This document shows positions 22,786 to 34,935 of a stretch of 64,000 nt of DNA, one piece after another. The DNA is taken from assembly GCF_029852145.1 (NCBI RefSeq), contig NC_079971.1, forward strand, positions 20,087,563 through 20,151,562, given 5' to 3'. The translations under genes and the position numbers were made by a program. Every line of letters begins with the position of its first letter. Position 1 is the first letter of the stretch. The DNA is from Microplitis mediator (lineage: Eukaryota; Arthropoda; Insecta; Hymenoptera; Braconidae). The notes beneath the pieces were generated by a model, which did not search any database, had not been told where the DNA came from, and saw nothing but the letters and a program-made list of their open reading frames with translations.

Positions 22786-24199
22786 ATTGTAGCCTTGAAA
22801 TTAACACAATATTTATGGTTAAAGTTATACGTACTCCCATAAACGAATTTGTGGAAAACCGAATTTAAAATCAACATTTTTAAATGTCACTTTGACATAA
22901 TTGATTTGAGTTAAAAAGAAAAAAAAATTTTGTATGGATTGTTTTCAACACACAGATTGTCTACAATGATTCCATAAATTAAACTCAATATTTTTTATGG
23001 TGCGAGTCTGTTAATTACATTGAAAAAATAAAATTACTAGTTATTTTAATGAAAAGTCATTTTTTTTATTTATCGCTTTATAAAACGGAAATAAATCATT
23101 CTAGAGAAATAAAAAAAAAAAAAAAATGTGTGATGAAGCTAATTGAATATTCCTTCAGTTAAATACATCAGAACCGAATAAATTTATTTTATTCTCATGC
23201 ATATCGATTATCAAAAATAGGTCAAATTTATCTTCAAATTTTTTTCAATCTTAATTCTTAAAAATAACAGAAAAATTATTTCTAGTATTTATTTTCATTC
23301 GAGATTCAACAAGTACACATTTTTGGCTTTAATGATTATATATTTATTTATAATGATTTATATGACTATTTTGCATGGAATTATCAATTGCCTTTGTGAA
23401 AAAATATATACCCGAACGGAATTGAATATCTACGACGTATATTTTTATTTACGTCGCATTTATTCGGTTTCGCTCGGATATATTCTTTTCGTGTACGCAT
23501 ATTAAATGAACCAAAAATCTTGGAGAATTCTGAGACACATTCGAGTTTGAAACAAAAATTTTTTTACTGAATTAAGGAAAAAAGATTTATACAATATCCG
23601 ACAAATTTAAACAATAGATTTTTAAACCTAATTCCGACTCAGCTATCAAATATAATCTGAGCGCTCATCTCGTTCGTGATGGACATATATATGGATTAAA
23701 ATTTCAAAGAACAATAGTTTTTTTGATAAATATAATAACGTATTTCGGTTCAACGAACATTAAACTATATTTAAAAATTATTTTTATAACAATTATAAGC
23801 TTATACTATTGTTTATTTATGTTATTAGAGTAATATACACGGTGATAAGAGTCATAGTGTCTTAGTTAAATATCAATTTATTTCTTATCTTTAGATCTTA
23901 CAGAGAATACGAGTCCTTTTAAATTTTCCTGAAACTTTTTGACGAAAGAAAAAAAGGATTTCAACATTAAATTTTGATGCTTTTATTTAATAAACTTTAA
24001 ATAAATATGAGGTTTGAAGACTGTTGTGTAAAATTTATCGACATGACTTTGGTGAGAAGTGTGGCAGTCTTTCTCCATGGTCCGCGCAAAAGTGTCGGAT
24101 CAATGTCTCCGAGCGGCAGCGCCACTAAATTCAAACGTCAGTTGATTCAAACTAATCGTTCGTTTTCTAAAAAAAGTAATACGCGTTTATTTTGTTACG
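22786..24199. other. A+T-rich spacer upstream of histone H1
   Basis: I see no gene or clear element here. The last part (about 24,050-24,199) is less A+T-rich and is probably the H1 promoter and leader. I could not assign a TATA box with confidence. Confidence 0.4.
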
Positions 24200-24411
24200 A
24201 TGACTGAAACATCTGTGTCTCCAGCTCCGGTTGAGGAGAAGACTGTTGCCAAGGTCGATTCTCCTAAAAAGGCAGCACCGAAGGCAAGAAAACCATCTGC
24301 CAAACCAACTCATCCGAGCACTGCTGATATGGTAAAAACAGCCATAAAAACTCTTGGTGAACGTGGGGGATCATCTCTTCAGGCTATCAAGAAGTACATC
24401 GCTGCGACCTA
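24200..24411 (+). CDS. Histone H1, N-terminal part (gene split by a transposon)
   Basis: ATG at 24,200 opens a linker-histone frame: a Ser/Pro/Lys-rich N-terminal tail ([20 protein letters not shown]...), then the start of the winged-helix globular domain ([20 protein letters not shown]...[11 protein letters not shown]). It is cut inside the Tyr-71 codon by the 10.7-kb element. Reading on into the element gives only six more residues before a stop. The rest of the protein resumes, in frame, at 35,146. Without the element and one TA, the protein would be 221 aa, a normal H1 length. H1 binds linker DNA at the nucleosome. This copy cannot make normal H1 unless the insert is absent from the other allele or is removed. 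Confidence 0.93.
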
Positions 24412-24699
24412 CACGGAAAAAACAGAATATTAAAAATTAATAAATAATAGTAAAAAGTGAAATCTTTTATCAATAATTAGTACTATTATGTACTTTTTGC
24501 AAAGTAGTTTACTAATTTTTGTAGATTCCTAAAAACTACTATCAATTATTTCAAAAAGTTAGTAAATATTATTACTTTTAGGTATGAATACGTGACTTAT
24601 TAGTGAAAGTTAATTAATTTATGGCGTACATCTATTAAAAAGTAATGATTGGTCAAATTAAGAATTGCTATCTTAGATACTGATTTTTCCAGCCTAAAA

Positions 24700-25555
24700 A
24701 TTGCAAAAGTTACTAATTTTTATTTTATAAATTCGATATCACTGATCAATTATTAGCTTAAAATATCATTTATTCGTTATTGTAAATTAATTTATTATAT
24801 ACATGAATCGAATAAGTGGTCGATAATAAAATGAAAAATTAGTATACTAGATACTGATTTTTTACTCCCAAAAATACTAAAAGTTTCTAACTGTTATTTT
24901 ATAAATTCTATCCCATTGACCAATAATTAATATAAAATATTATTTATTCGTAAGTATAAATTAATTTATTATATACATAAATCGAATAAGTGGTAAATAG
25001 TAAAATGACAAATTAGTATACTAGATACTGATTTTTTGCTCATAAAAATACCGAAAATTTGTAACTCTTATTTTATAAATTCTATCCCATTGACCAATAA
25101 TTAATATAAAATATTATTTATTCGTAAGTATAAATTAATTTATTATATACATAAATCGAATAAGTGGTAAATAGTAAAATGACAAATTAGTATACTAGAT
25201 ACTGATTTTTTGCTCATAAAAATACCGAAAATTTGTAACTCTTATTTTATAAATTCTATCCCATTGACCAATAATTAATATAAAATATTATTTATTCGTA
25301 AGTATAAATTAATTTATTATATACATAAATCGAATAAGTGGTAAATAGTAAAATGACAAATTAGTATACTAGATACTGATTTTTTGCTCATAAAAATACC
25401 GAAAATTTGTAACTCTTATTTTATAATTTCTATCCCATTGACCAATAATTAATATAAAATATTATTTATTCGTAAGTATAAATGAATTTATTATATACAT
25501 GAATTGAATAAGTGGTCAATAGTAAGATGAAAAATTGGTATACTAGATACTGATT
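24700..25555. repeat. Left subterminal tandem repeat, 174-bp period (~5 copies)
   Basis: The word TTAATTTATTATATACAT recurs at 24,787, 24,961, 25,135 and 25,309, with a variant at 25,483; every step is exactly 174 bp. Each unit also carries GAATAAGTGG and AGTATACTAGATACTGATTT. The middle copies are almost identical. Subterminal arrays in CACTA-type elements commonly bind transposase. Confidence 0.9.
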
Positions 25556-25743
25556 TTTCTTTAACGCCACACGACCTCTACTTTATGAATGCGATCGTCA
25601 CTTGGATCTGTTTGTGTTTACGGTTGGCGGTCTATAAACAAATAAGTATCGAAGTAATGCCATTGTCCGAGTTCAACCCGGCATAGAAGCGTCTAGCTGT
25701 AAGCTCCGGTCAATCTTAAGTGTTTTAAGTTTTTTAATCAAAT

Positions 25744-28700
25744 ATGGATCCGGAAAATGATTTAAAATTATTACAATCGTGGAATTTATCCCATCTTTAT
25801 AATAATTTTGAAGGTAAGTTTTATTTTTTTTACGTATTTCCTTATTTAATTTTATACAAACTTTTGCGGCTGTTTCTTTTAACCCGTCAGTACTCCCTTG
25901 ATTTTTAGTGTCTCGCTTGCGCGACAGCGAAATCCAATAAGTTGAATAGTGTCCTGTGAGCAAGATGCTGATAACGAGAGTGCTGACGGGTTAATATTCA
26001 ATTTAATATTAGCTGTATCAATATTTTGAATTATTAAAAAGTTATCAATAAATATAATTTTTAAAAAAGTTGAATTTATACTATTAACGTTTTTAAACGT
26101 ATTATACTTTAATAGAGAGGAATATTTAAAAAAAAAAAAATTAAATATACCATTTGTCTTTAGTAGTATTTGTTAATTACTATTAACTAAATTAATATTA
26201 TAAAATTAAATTAAATTATAATTAAAAACTAAATTAATATTATAAAATATATGATCCTGAAGTTAGCCAACAATTAGAAATTTTCTGATTTTTTTTTTCA
26301 ACAAATAAATTACAAAAAAAAAACCAAAAATATGTACATGTAGAAAATTTAAAAAACTATAAGTGCAATTTTTTCAAATATTTTTTTTTTATTATTTATC
26401 GTTTCAAATAAATTTCAAAAATTATTAGATGTCAGCTATCTTCATTATCATATAAAATATACTTTAATCATCTTTAATAATTTTTTTTAAGTTGTTCAGC
26501 CACAAAATGTAATTATAATCGATATTATTAAGAGAATAAGGAAAATTTTGTTCCCGGCATATCTATATAATAGAATTGGTCAATATTATTAAATTTGGTA
26601 TCGTTAGAAAGGTCTTGACTTGAATTTGTGCCTTTGGAGACAAACTCTCCGTTTCTTCTATCTCTCTTGTTAATGAGCGGTACTGTGTTTATTTCATCTG
26701 CACACTTGATTAAAAATTTTTCACGATTGCAAGATTATCTAGTAATCAAGTTCTGGTCTTTATCGTACATCTCGGATTTTTTGTTTTGTTTTTTTTTTTT
26801 TTTTTAAAGAGAAAAAATTTCGACAAAATTAATAAGAAACTTTTTTTAATGAGTTTACTCTGTTATCTGCTGTACGCGTGTAGCGGCAAACTTACATCCT
26901 TTATGGTTTTTAACAAATGAGGACAAAATACATGAAGTCATTACGAACCAGTCTGATGCATCTCAATTCAAAAAATGCTTAAAAGATTATCGATCGCTTG
27001 TTTTACACCATAATGACAATAATAATCAGGTACATGAAAGTTGTTTGTTTATTAGGGCGTTTCAAAAAAAAAAAAAAAAAAATTTTTTTTCTTGGGACCA
27101 GGCTCAAAAGTTTCATTTAGATGCCAAAATAGTGCTCTGAAAATATAAGCCTTTAATATTAATATTAAGGTTGTCCGCATCGGACTTTACGATTTCCCAT
27201 AAGAATAACACAGGAAAAAAAATTTTTTTTTTCTGATTTTTGATAACTAATGAACCATAAATTGCTCTACAATTTCCATTGAATATTTTTGTAGAGAATT
27301 AAACGCTCTACAAAAAAAGTCTCTTATCATTTTTTGATAAATCCATCTGTTCGAAAGTTATTGGAGCTGAAAGTCAAATGTATAGTAAGTTTCGAGAACT
27401 TTTTACTTTTCCAGCGAAACTATTAGACTTATTAAAAAATGTCGTAAGACCTTTTTTGTAGACAAATTTATTTTCTACAAATTATTGTCAATGAAGATCA
27501 TTCAAATTCCGCATTTTTTTCTAGTTATTTTCATATTAATGTTAAGTTCTCAAAATCGGTTAGAAGACTATTATTTTTTATGAGCTTAGCATTAAAATGA
27601 AAATAACTAGAAAACAATGCGAAATTTGAATGACCTCCATTACAAATAATTTGTAGGAAATAAATTTGTCTACAAAAAAGGTCTTATGGCATTGTTTGAT
27701 AAGTCCGATAGTTTTGCTGGAAAAGTAAAAAGATCTCGAAACTTACTATACATTTGACTTTCAGCTCCAATAACTTTCGAACGGATGGATTTATCAAAAA
27801 ATGATAAGAGACTTTTTTTGTAGAGCGTTTAATTCTCTACAAAAATACTCAATGGAAATTGTAGAGCAATTTATGGTTCATTAGTTATCAAAAATCAGAA
27901 AAAAAAAATTTTATTTTTTTTGAAACGCCCTATTGTTTATATAAATATTGTTTAAAATCAATCTTCATTTATTAAAAAATTTTTGTTTAATATGTACATC
28001 TTATTAATTCGAAATTTGTTTTTCAATAACTGCCGTAGCATTATTCTAATTCTACTGAACAGAGTGATGTTTTTCTGACAGCATCATCTGAGTTACCTCA
28101 GCCAGCATACGGTATGCTTTGTTATCAAAATTACTTCATTATTATTGTAGTTAAAACTTTTTTATTATTATTTGTTGTTTCATTATTATTTTAGGCGCGA
28201 TTTCAGTAGTTCCGTCAATTGATAATATTTATCCTTTTGCTGGCAATTCTGCTACTTTGATGAATGTAGATTATAACACAGAAATACCAGCATCTTTTCC
28301 TCAACCACTGAATAATAATAGTTCTGATCCATATCTAAATGAGATAGACTCAGATGAAGGAGAAACAATTACTGAAGATGATGTTGCTCAACTTGTATAT
28401 ATTTATTTTATATTTTAACAAAAAAAAATTATTTCCATGTAACTTTGCAAAGTGATTATTCAATTATTTTTGTCTATATAGAATTTAGAAGAATATTTAA
28501 AATCAAGCACAAAAGGCTGCGCGATTTTATTAGCGCTTAAAAATGGAAGCCAAAGCTTACTAAATACTCATCGAAATCAATTAACACGATTGATAATTGA
28601 TCGAGAATTAGGAATTGCTAAAGCAAAGTTCGGCAATGATCTAACGATTTCTCAATTTAAGTATATATATTTATATATATTTTTTCATGATTTACAATAA

Positions 28701-30734
28701 CACATAACGATTAAATCAATTAATTTATTTTTATTTATTATGTACAGTATAACAAAAAAAAAGTTTCTGATTTATACGAAAAGCATCAAGAATCTTTGTC
28801 CAACGGAAAGGAGAAAGTCATATTACGTTGGATATAAAAAAATAGGAACAATTAAATGTTTACCTAAGGGTAAACTTTATCGGCATTTTGAATTTCGGAA
28901 AAGTACTCTACGGAAAGATGGTGTACTGATATCAAAACCACGAGCTAATGAAAATTTCACATCAAATGTGACAGATGAGACTGATTTGAATACGTTAAAA
29001 CTCCTTGAAGGAAATTTTAATACGTTTAATGACGTAAAAGACTTATGGTCGAAATCATTTTCCGATCGATCAAAGTTATTAAAATATGACAGAGTAGAAA
29101 TTCATGTGTATATGAACCGATTCAAAGTTTTAAAAAGTCCTTTCGGTTATGAATTGGTAAATTATTAAGTTATAAAAAAAAAAAAAAATTAGTTTGAATG
29201 AAAGTTAATCTGAACTTTTTTTGCAGCTTTCAATTGATTTCTCTAGACTATTCCCTGGGAAAGAAGATAATTTTAATAAAAATTGGCCGCCCTTAAAATT
29301 AAAATTAATCAAGCTATTGACTGAAAATAAAAAAATAACAAATCCTGAAGATTTGGCACATTTAGGTGCTTTAGATGCTATTATTGGTGGTATGTATACA
29401 AAAAAAAGGTTTATATCTATTGTCACTAGTTTTTTTTATTAATTACCCTGTCAAAAATTTTTCTTTAAATTTTAAACATATTACCAAAAGTCATTAATAA
29501 GTTAAAATTATTCAGAATTATAAAATTAAATATAGTTATAAATTAATTTATTTATATACTTTATTTTTTTTTTATAATTTGAGTCTCCGAGTCAAAAATG
29601 CGATAAAAATTAAAATCACAATGTATTTAAGTTTATTTCATTTCAATAATTTATTTTTCTATGGTCCATAAGTAAATTATTGTAGATAATATAAATTTGA
29701 AAGTAAATAGTTTTTTAAGGATCTATAACTTTCATTTGAAACTATTTAATAACTTGTATAATTGATTTTTAAATAAGTAAGATTTTATAACAAGACTTTA
29801 ATTAACTTTAATTAACTTACAATATCCAAAAATAATTAAATTAAAAAAAAATTTATACTGTACTTTACAAATATTTTTAAATAAACTCCAAACCAATATC
29901 TTGATTAATTACATACACCATCTATTTTTAAATAGTCACATTGCAATTTTCATTGAAAATCATGTTTTATTTATTTTAGTTATACAAACAAACCGATTTT
30001 CACCTGCAATTAATGCTTCTAATTAAATTTTCATGATAGTTATCTATGAAAATTGAAAAAATTTACGTCAGTGTCGTAATTCACTGTTTTATTTTATTTA
30101 TTTACTTATTACATATTTTCATTTATTATTTTATTATTAATTTAGAACGTCAAGATGCGATCTTATGCCATTTACTGCCATATTTAGTTCCTGTGACTTA
30201 TGTTGATATTCCTGAGGAACAAATATTGGCAAGATCTCAGGGACCAAAAAAAAGGAGAATTACCAAAAGACGCGCTTCTTATGAAGAATCGAGAAACGAT
30301 CTTTTCATTGTCACCCCAGTAAGTAATACGGTTTCTTCTTTATAATTATTTTTGTACCTTTTATATTCGAACAGTTTTATTATTTAAAATTTTTTTCCTG
30401 ATAGAACGTTGGTAGTGTTGAATCACTAGTTAATAAAAGGAAGGAAGAACTGAGTAGCCAACATCGATATCTCCAGCCAGTACCAATTTTTGTTGGAACA
30501 TTGAGAAACGTGGAAGATGCTTATGTCATCTTAAATGATACATTATATCATGTAAAAAGTGTTGTAAACGCTATAAGTCTGACGATTCGAATTTGTCACT
30601 CATTAGATTGTAGTTATCCACCTGCTGCTAAGAATCTATGGTTATTTTTACAAAACGCTGGATTTGGGATATCATTACCTAACGATAATTTGCCAACAGC
30701 TTTGGAAACGTTAATTGGACAAGTATCAATTTAA
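25744..30734 (+). CDS. Transposon companion protein (9 exons, 580 aa), SAM-like N-terminus
   Basis: Exons 25,744-25,813, 26,884-27,029, 28,039-28,111, 28,195-28,394, 28,482-28,660, 28,748-29,156, 29,227-29,389, 30,146-30,318 and 30,405-30,734 join in phase at GT/AG sites into 580 codons plus stop. The first three junctions are the least certain. The N-terminus (MDPENDLKLLQSWNLSHLYN) looks like the start of a sterile-alpha-motif domain. A Ser/Asn/Glu-rich acidic stretch (about residues 75-170) follows. The core (LTRLIIDRELGIAK..., SITKKKFLIYTKSI..., PPLKLKLIKLLTE...) and the C-terminal part (YLVPVTYVDIPEE..., PVPIFVGTLRNVEDAYVILN) resemble uncharacterised proteins that accompany CACTA-like transposases in animals. 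That resemblance is recalled and was not searched. Its role is unknown; DNA binding or transposase assistance is an inference. It lies directly upstream of the transposase, on the same strand, 126 bp away. Confidence 0.72.
26252..26452. repeat. Short MITE in companion-gene intron 1
   Basis: It begins ATGATCCTGAAGTTAGCCAA and ends GTCAGCTATCTTCATTATCAT. It is the same family as the copy in the IR intron at 3747-3954, sharing the internal words 'ttttcaacaa(a/g)t(a/c)(a/g)attac' and 'gaaaatttaaaaaacta'. Confidence 0.6.
27055..27930. mobile_element. Foldback MITE GGGCGTTTCA in companion-gene intron 2
   Basis: Ends GGGCGTTTCAAAAAAA and TTTTTTTGAAACGCCC lie between TA copies at 27,053-27,054 and 27,931-27,932. 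The two halves are long inverted copies: for example AACTAATGAACCATAAATTG near 27,247 and CAATTTATGGTTCATTAGTT near 27,868. It is non-coding and inserted inside an intron. A decayed relative is at 43,880-44,410. Confidence 0.85.
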
Positions 30735-30860
30735 AACATAATTACAAATTTTTTTTATAATTTAGAATTTCATTACTATTATTTAATTAATTTAACTATT
30801 ATTCATTATTATTATTATTATTATTATAATTATTTTAAAATTAGAACTTAGTTTTGCAAA

Positions 30861-33446
30861 ATGTTCATTTGTTTCTATTGTTCAGAAGAATTAAAAACAA
30901 ATGCAGATTTGTTGCTTCATATAAAAATTGTTCATCCTTCTTTAAAAATATTTAAATGCAATGAACATTATTGTCAACGAAGTTTTTCTATTTATTACTC
31001 CTTTTGGCGGCACAGAAAGCAAAAGCATTCAGATGAAAATTCACTTAATAATTCACTTAATACTACAGAAAATCAACATAATTTACAACTTGATACAGAA
31101 TTAAGTACAATAATAAACACAGCTCAAATTTATAATAATGAAATTTTAGTTGAAAATTCTAATACAAATTATGAGTACTTACATGATGAAGATGACCTTG
31201 ATAAAAATTCTAATGTTATCTATGACGACATCGTCGATGATGATGATTTTGATGACAATTCTAATACAGATTATTTTAAAGAAACCGAAAGGGATGATTT
31301 TGCACAGAATTCTTATGATGGTCTTAATTTTGAAAGTAGTTTAAATCTTATAATAACACTTATGATTGCTAAATGGTACAGCATAACAGATTTACCAAGA
31401 AAGCGTATTCAAATGCTTATAAATGATTTTACACTTTTTTTATCCGGTCAGGCTATAAATATATTGCGTACCAAAGTTTTGTCAAGATTAGAATTATTAG
31501 GTGAAGATTCATTAATATTAACTGATATTAAAAATATGTTTGACAAACTTCAAAATCCTTTTCAAAATTTTGATACGGAGCACAAACACTTCCAATACTT
31601 TGTTGATAAAGGTACATTAATTAAACCGTACAGTCATAATATCGGCTTTTACTCTGATTTTAGAAATATTCGTGGTACACAAGTCATTAAACAAATACCA
31701 ATAACAGCACAATATATACCGATGAATCAAGTATTAACAAAATTTTTTAGCCTACCACAAATATATCATAAAGTTGTAAACTATGTTAATTTTCTGTACA
31801 GTAGTTCAAATATAATTTTTAATGTAATTCAAGGGCAACTGTGGAAAGAAAAAATGAAAAACTTTGGAGACAAATTTATATTACCATTAATTTTATTTTT
31901 CGACGAGTTTGAAATAAATAATCCGTTAGGTAGCCATAAAGGTACTCAAAAATGCGGTGCTCTGTATTTAAAAATACCTTGTCTCACACCAGAATTACAG
32001 TCAAAATTATCGAATATTTTTTTATTTGGAATTTTTAATTCGTTTGATACTAATAATCCAGATGCTTTTAAGCCCGCTGTAGACCAATTAAATAATTTAG
32101 AAAGTGAAGGAATCACAGTAACCGTGGATAATGTGCCTAAAAAGATATTTTTTAAACTCATCACTATAACAGGCGACAACTTAGGACTCCATCAAATGTT
32201 TGGATTAGCTGAAAGCTTTCAAGCAACATTTTTTTGTCGTTTTTGTAAAACACAACGAAAAGATATAAACATGATATACAGTGAATCTGAATGTGAACTT
32301 AGAACTAAAGATAGTTATGACAAGGATCTTCTTTTAAATAATATAACCTTAACAGGTGTATCGAAACCTAGTCAATTTAAAGATTTGAATGATTTTCATT
32401 TTATAGATAATGTTGTAGTAGATTTTATGCACGACTTATTAGAGGGTGTTTGCCAATACGATTTGAGTAAAATTTTTTCATATTTTGTATCTAAAGAAAA
32501 CCCTTTTTTTTCTTTTCACGATCTTAATTCACTAATCCAAGGTTTTAATTATAAACTAAATGACACAAAAAATAAACCCCCTAAACTCTTAGATTCTCAT
32601 TTAAAAAGTGGACGGTGTATCATGACTGCATCAGAAATGCTTACTCTAATCCGAAATTTGCCTATGATAATAGGTCATTTAGTTCCGCCAGAATGTGAGC
32701 ATTGGCAACTAATAATTTTATTACAACAAATCGTTCTTTTCACTACAGAAAAATTTTGTCAGTTTGGATCTGAGGATATACTTGACGGTTTAATTTCTGA
32801 TTATTTAATTCTGCTACAGAAATTATTCCCCAATTCATTCAAACCGAAGCATCACTTTTTACTGCATTATCCTCGAGTTATGCGATTAATGGGACCTGTC
32901 TGCCATATAGGGGGGATGTCGTTTGAACGTAAACATCGGCCAGTAAAAACATCAGCTCTAATTTCAATTAGTAGAAAAAATATATTTTACACACTAGCTT
33001 TAAAAAGTTCATTATCATTAAATTATGATTTTTTGCAACCCCCAATTTATCAAGAATTTACGACAGGTCCAAGTAAAATAATAAAAGTTATAAATTTGCA
33101 ATATTATAAAAATTTTAATTTTTCATCGGATGAAATATCCACAGTAGAGTGGGTTACATTTGATGGCGAGACTTTAAAACCCGGATTGGTTTTAATGTCT
33201 GCATCTGAAAATGGCCCTGACTTTTTTTTTGTTGATTATATAATTATACATCCATTTTATAAACTTCTTGTATTGACAAGACAACTGACCACATGTTTTA
33301 ATAATCATCTTCAAAGTTTTGAAGTTTGTGAAGATTCAAATGTTGCATTAAAATATTTTCCATGGAAAGAATTGCGTCATACTATTATCACGTATGAAAC
33401 GCGTTTAAACGATGGTAAAAAATATGTAGCTAAAAGATGGTTTTGA
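30861..33446 (+). CDS. DDE transposase, CACTA/EnSpm-like, with two N-terminal C2H2 zinc fingers (861 aa)
   Basis: This is one uninterrupted frame from ATG 30,861. Two C2H2 fingers open the protein: C4-C7-H20-H25 and C33-C38-H51-H56. An Asp/Asn-rich acidic linker (about residues 60-150) follows. The catalytic part has the conserved landmarks of this transposase type. These are GDNLGLHQMFG (D439) followed by a CRFC knuckle, DFMHDLLEGVCQYDL (D521 and D525), PKHHFLLHYPRVM, and GMSFERKHR (E689). I propose D439, D521 and E689 as the catalytic triad. The enzyme would bind the subterminal repeats and cut at the CACGG ends. No stop or frameshift is visible, so the gene may be active. Base use is A+T-rich like its surroundings. 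Assignment to CMC rather than the related KDZ group rests on motifs from memory and the short TA duplication. Confidence 0.88.
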   Translation: MFICFYCSEELKTNADLLLHIKIVHPSLKIFKCNEHYCQRSFSIYYSFWRHRKQKHSDENSLNNSLNTTENQHNLQLDTELSTIINTAQIYNNEILVENSNTNYEYLHDEDDLDKNSNVIYDDIVDDDDFDDNSNTDYFKETERDDFAQNSYDGLNFESSLNLIITLMIAKWYSITDLPRKRIQMLINDFTLFLSGQAINILRTKVLSRLELLGEDSLILTDIKNMFDKLQNPFQNFDTEHKHFQYFVDKGTLIKPYSHNIGFYSDFRNIRGTQVIKQIPITAQYIPMNQVLTKFFSLPQIYHKVVNYVNFLYSSSNIIFNVIQGQLWKEKMKNFGDKFILPLILFFDEFEINNPLGSHKGTQKCGALYLKIPCLTPELQSKLSNIFLFGIFNSFDTNNPDAFKPAVDQLNNLESEGITVTVDNVPKKIFFKLITITGDNLGLHQMFGLAESFQATFFCRFCKTQRKDINMIYSESECELRTKDSYDKDLLLNNITLTGVSKPSQFKDLNDFHFIDNVVVDFMHDLLEGVCQYDLSKIFSYFVSKENPFFSFHDLNSLIQGFNYKLNDTKNKPPKLLDSHLKSGRCIMTASEMLTLIRNLPMIIGHLVPPECEHWQLIILLQQIVLFTTEKFCQFGSEDILDGLISDYLILLQKLFPNSFKPKHHFLLHYPRVMRLMGPVCHIGGMSFERKHRPVKTSALISISRKNIFYTLALKSSLSLNYDFLQPPIYQEFTTGPSKIIKVINLQYYKNFNFSSDEISTVEWVTFDGETLKPGLVLMSASENGPDFFFVDYIIIHPFYKLLVLTRQLTTCFNNHLQSFEVCEDSNVALKYFPWKELRHTIITYETRLNDGKKYVAKRWF

Positions 33447-33958
33447 ATGCAAGTTTTGATTGTATCGTTATAATTATAGATTATCTTGTTGTTTAGTAAA
33501 CATTACCTGTTTCTTATTTATTATTACTTTGTATTATTATGTACTTCATTGTCATTGTAAGTCATTGATTATTTATTTTATTTATCAAATTTATTAATAA
33601 AAATTTATTAAATTTATAACGAATACCTGATATTTTTTTTCATTATAAAGTAGTCAGATAATTTCAGGTAAAAAAAGCCTACCAGATAAGACTAACAAGC
33701 GAACAAGGAAGCTGTTCGCTTTTTATTTTTTTTCTTGACATAGAAAAAAAATGTCTTTTTTTTTGTTTTGTTGAAATTTATGTTATAGTTGATATTAATT
33801 AAACAAATTATTAAATATTAATGAATAAAAAAAAAAATTACAATTTTTGGTATTCTATTTGTTAGGTACCTGAAATTAATTGATTATTATTTAGTATATG
33901 TAGATACTACTTTTTCTTTATTAATAATAAGTTTTGATAAACATGTTTCGATTATTTT
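33447..33958. other. A+T-rich 3' flank of the transposase gene
   Basis: Non-coding. AATAAA-like signals at about 33,596 (ttattaataaaaatttatt) may end the transposase transcript. Nothing else seen. Confidence 0.4.
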
Positions 33959-34403
33959 GAGGTGATTCTTAGATGGGACCCCTTCCCACTCTTTAAAAAT
34001 ATTCAATGTCATCAAGCTGTAATAATCGTATTAAAATTTTATTAATTAATTGAAAAAAAAACATTAATTTTAAAGAGGATAACACAAGTACAATTTTGCT
34101 AAAGTATATCGTTTTGATAAAGTATATAGTTTATAAAGAATTACTTACAGATGTTTTCAATTAAGAGTTATATAAAATTTGTTTAAAAAATTTAAGACTA
34201 AGTTATGATGTTTGTTTCATTATTATTGATAAGAACTGGAAGTAATTTTTAAAAAATTATATAATTTACCGAAATTGGAACTACGTTGTCCTTTTTTTAT
34301 AAATACTGTAGTTTTTTCTTAAACAATCAAATTTTAATACAATTATGACAGGTCAAGGTCATCGAGGATTTTTTAATGGTGGAGGGCACCGTCTAAGAAT
34401 CTC
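33959..34403. mobile_element. Foldback MITE GATTCTTAGA inside the large transposon
   Basis: The left end GAGGTGATTCTTAGATGG and right end CCGTCTAAGAATCTCC are inverted, with inner G/C blocks (GGACCCCTTCC / GGTGGAGGGCACC). It is related to the element at 20,698-21,195, sharing the inner wording 'ttttattaattaattgaaaa' and 'actacgttgtcctttttt'. Confidence 0.65.
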
Positions 34404-34479
34404 CTTAATATTTAAATAATAAATTTTGGTATCTTCATTTACTGATAACAAGTTTCCTATTTTAAATTTTTAGTATTTG

Positions 34480-34935
34480 TAAATACTACTTTTTTACATT
34501 GTGGATAGCAAAAATTTAAATCTTTTTTTTTTTAATTTTTAGTATCCGTGGATACCACTTTTTTTTGTAAATATTTTTTAGTTATTAGTATATGTGGATA
34601 CCACTTTTTACTATAGATGTTTTTACTTTTTAGTATCCTTGGATACCACTTTTTCTTGTAAACGTTTTTTAGTTCTTAGTATATGTGGATACCACTTTTT
34701 ACTATAGATGTTTTTAATTTTTAGTATCCTTGGATACCACTTTTTCTTGTAAACGTTTTTTAATTCTTAGTATATGTGGATACCACTTTTTACTATAGAT
34801 GTTTTTAATTTTTAGTATCCTTGGATACCACTTTTTCTTGTAAACGTTTTTTAATTCTTAGTGTATGTGGCTACCACTTTTTACTATAGATTTCTTTAAT
34901 TTTTAGTATCCGTGGATACCACTTTTTCTTATAAA
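34480..34935. repeat. Right subterminal tandem repeat, 91-bp period
   Basis: TATGTGGATACCACTTTTTA recurs at about 34,591, 34,682 and 34,773, with a variant at 34,864: a 91-bp period. Each unit has two related half-units, TATGTGGATACCACTTTTTA and CCTTGGATACCACTTTTTC, so the core GGATACCACTTTTT occurs about ten times. It has no visible relation to the 174-bp repeat at the left end apart from A+T content and an AGTGGT-like core. Confidence 0.88.

Noticed and set aside
24007..24207. 66-aa frame ending just after the H1 ATG
   Set aside because: Lies in the presumed H1 promoter and leader and has no recognisable features.
31150..31344. Met/Ile-rich 64-aa frame
   Set aside because: Shadow frame inside the transposase acidic region.
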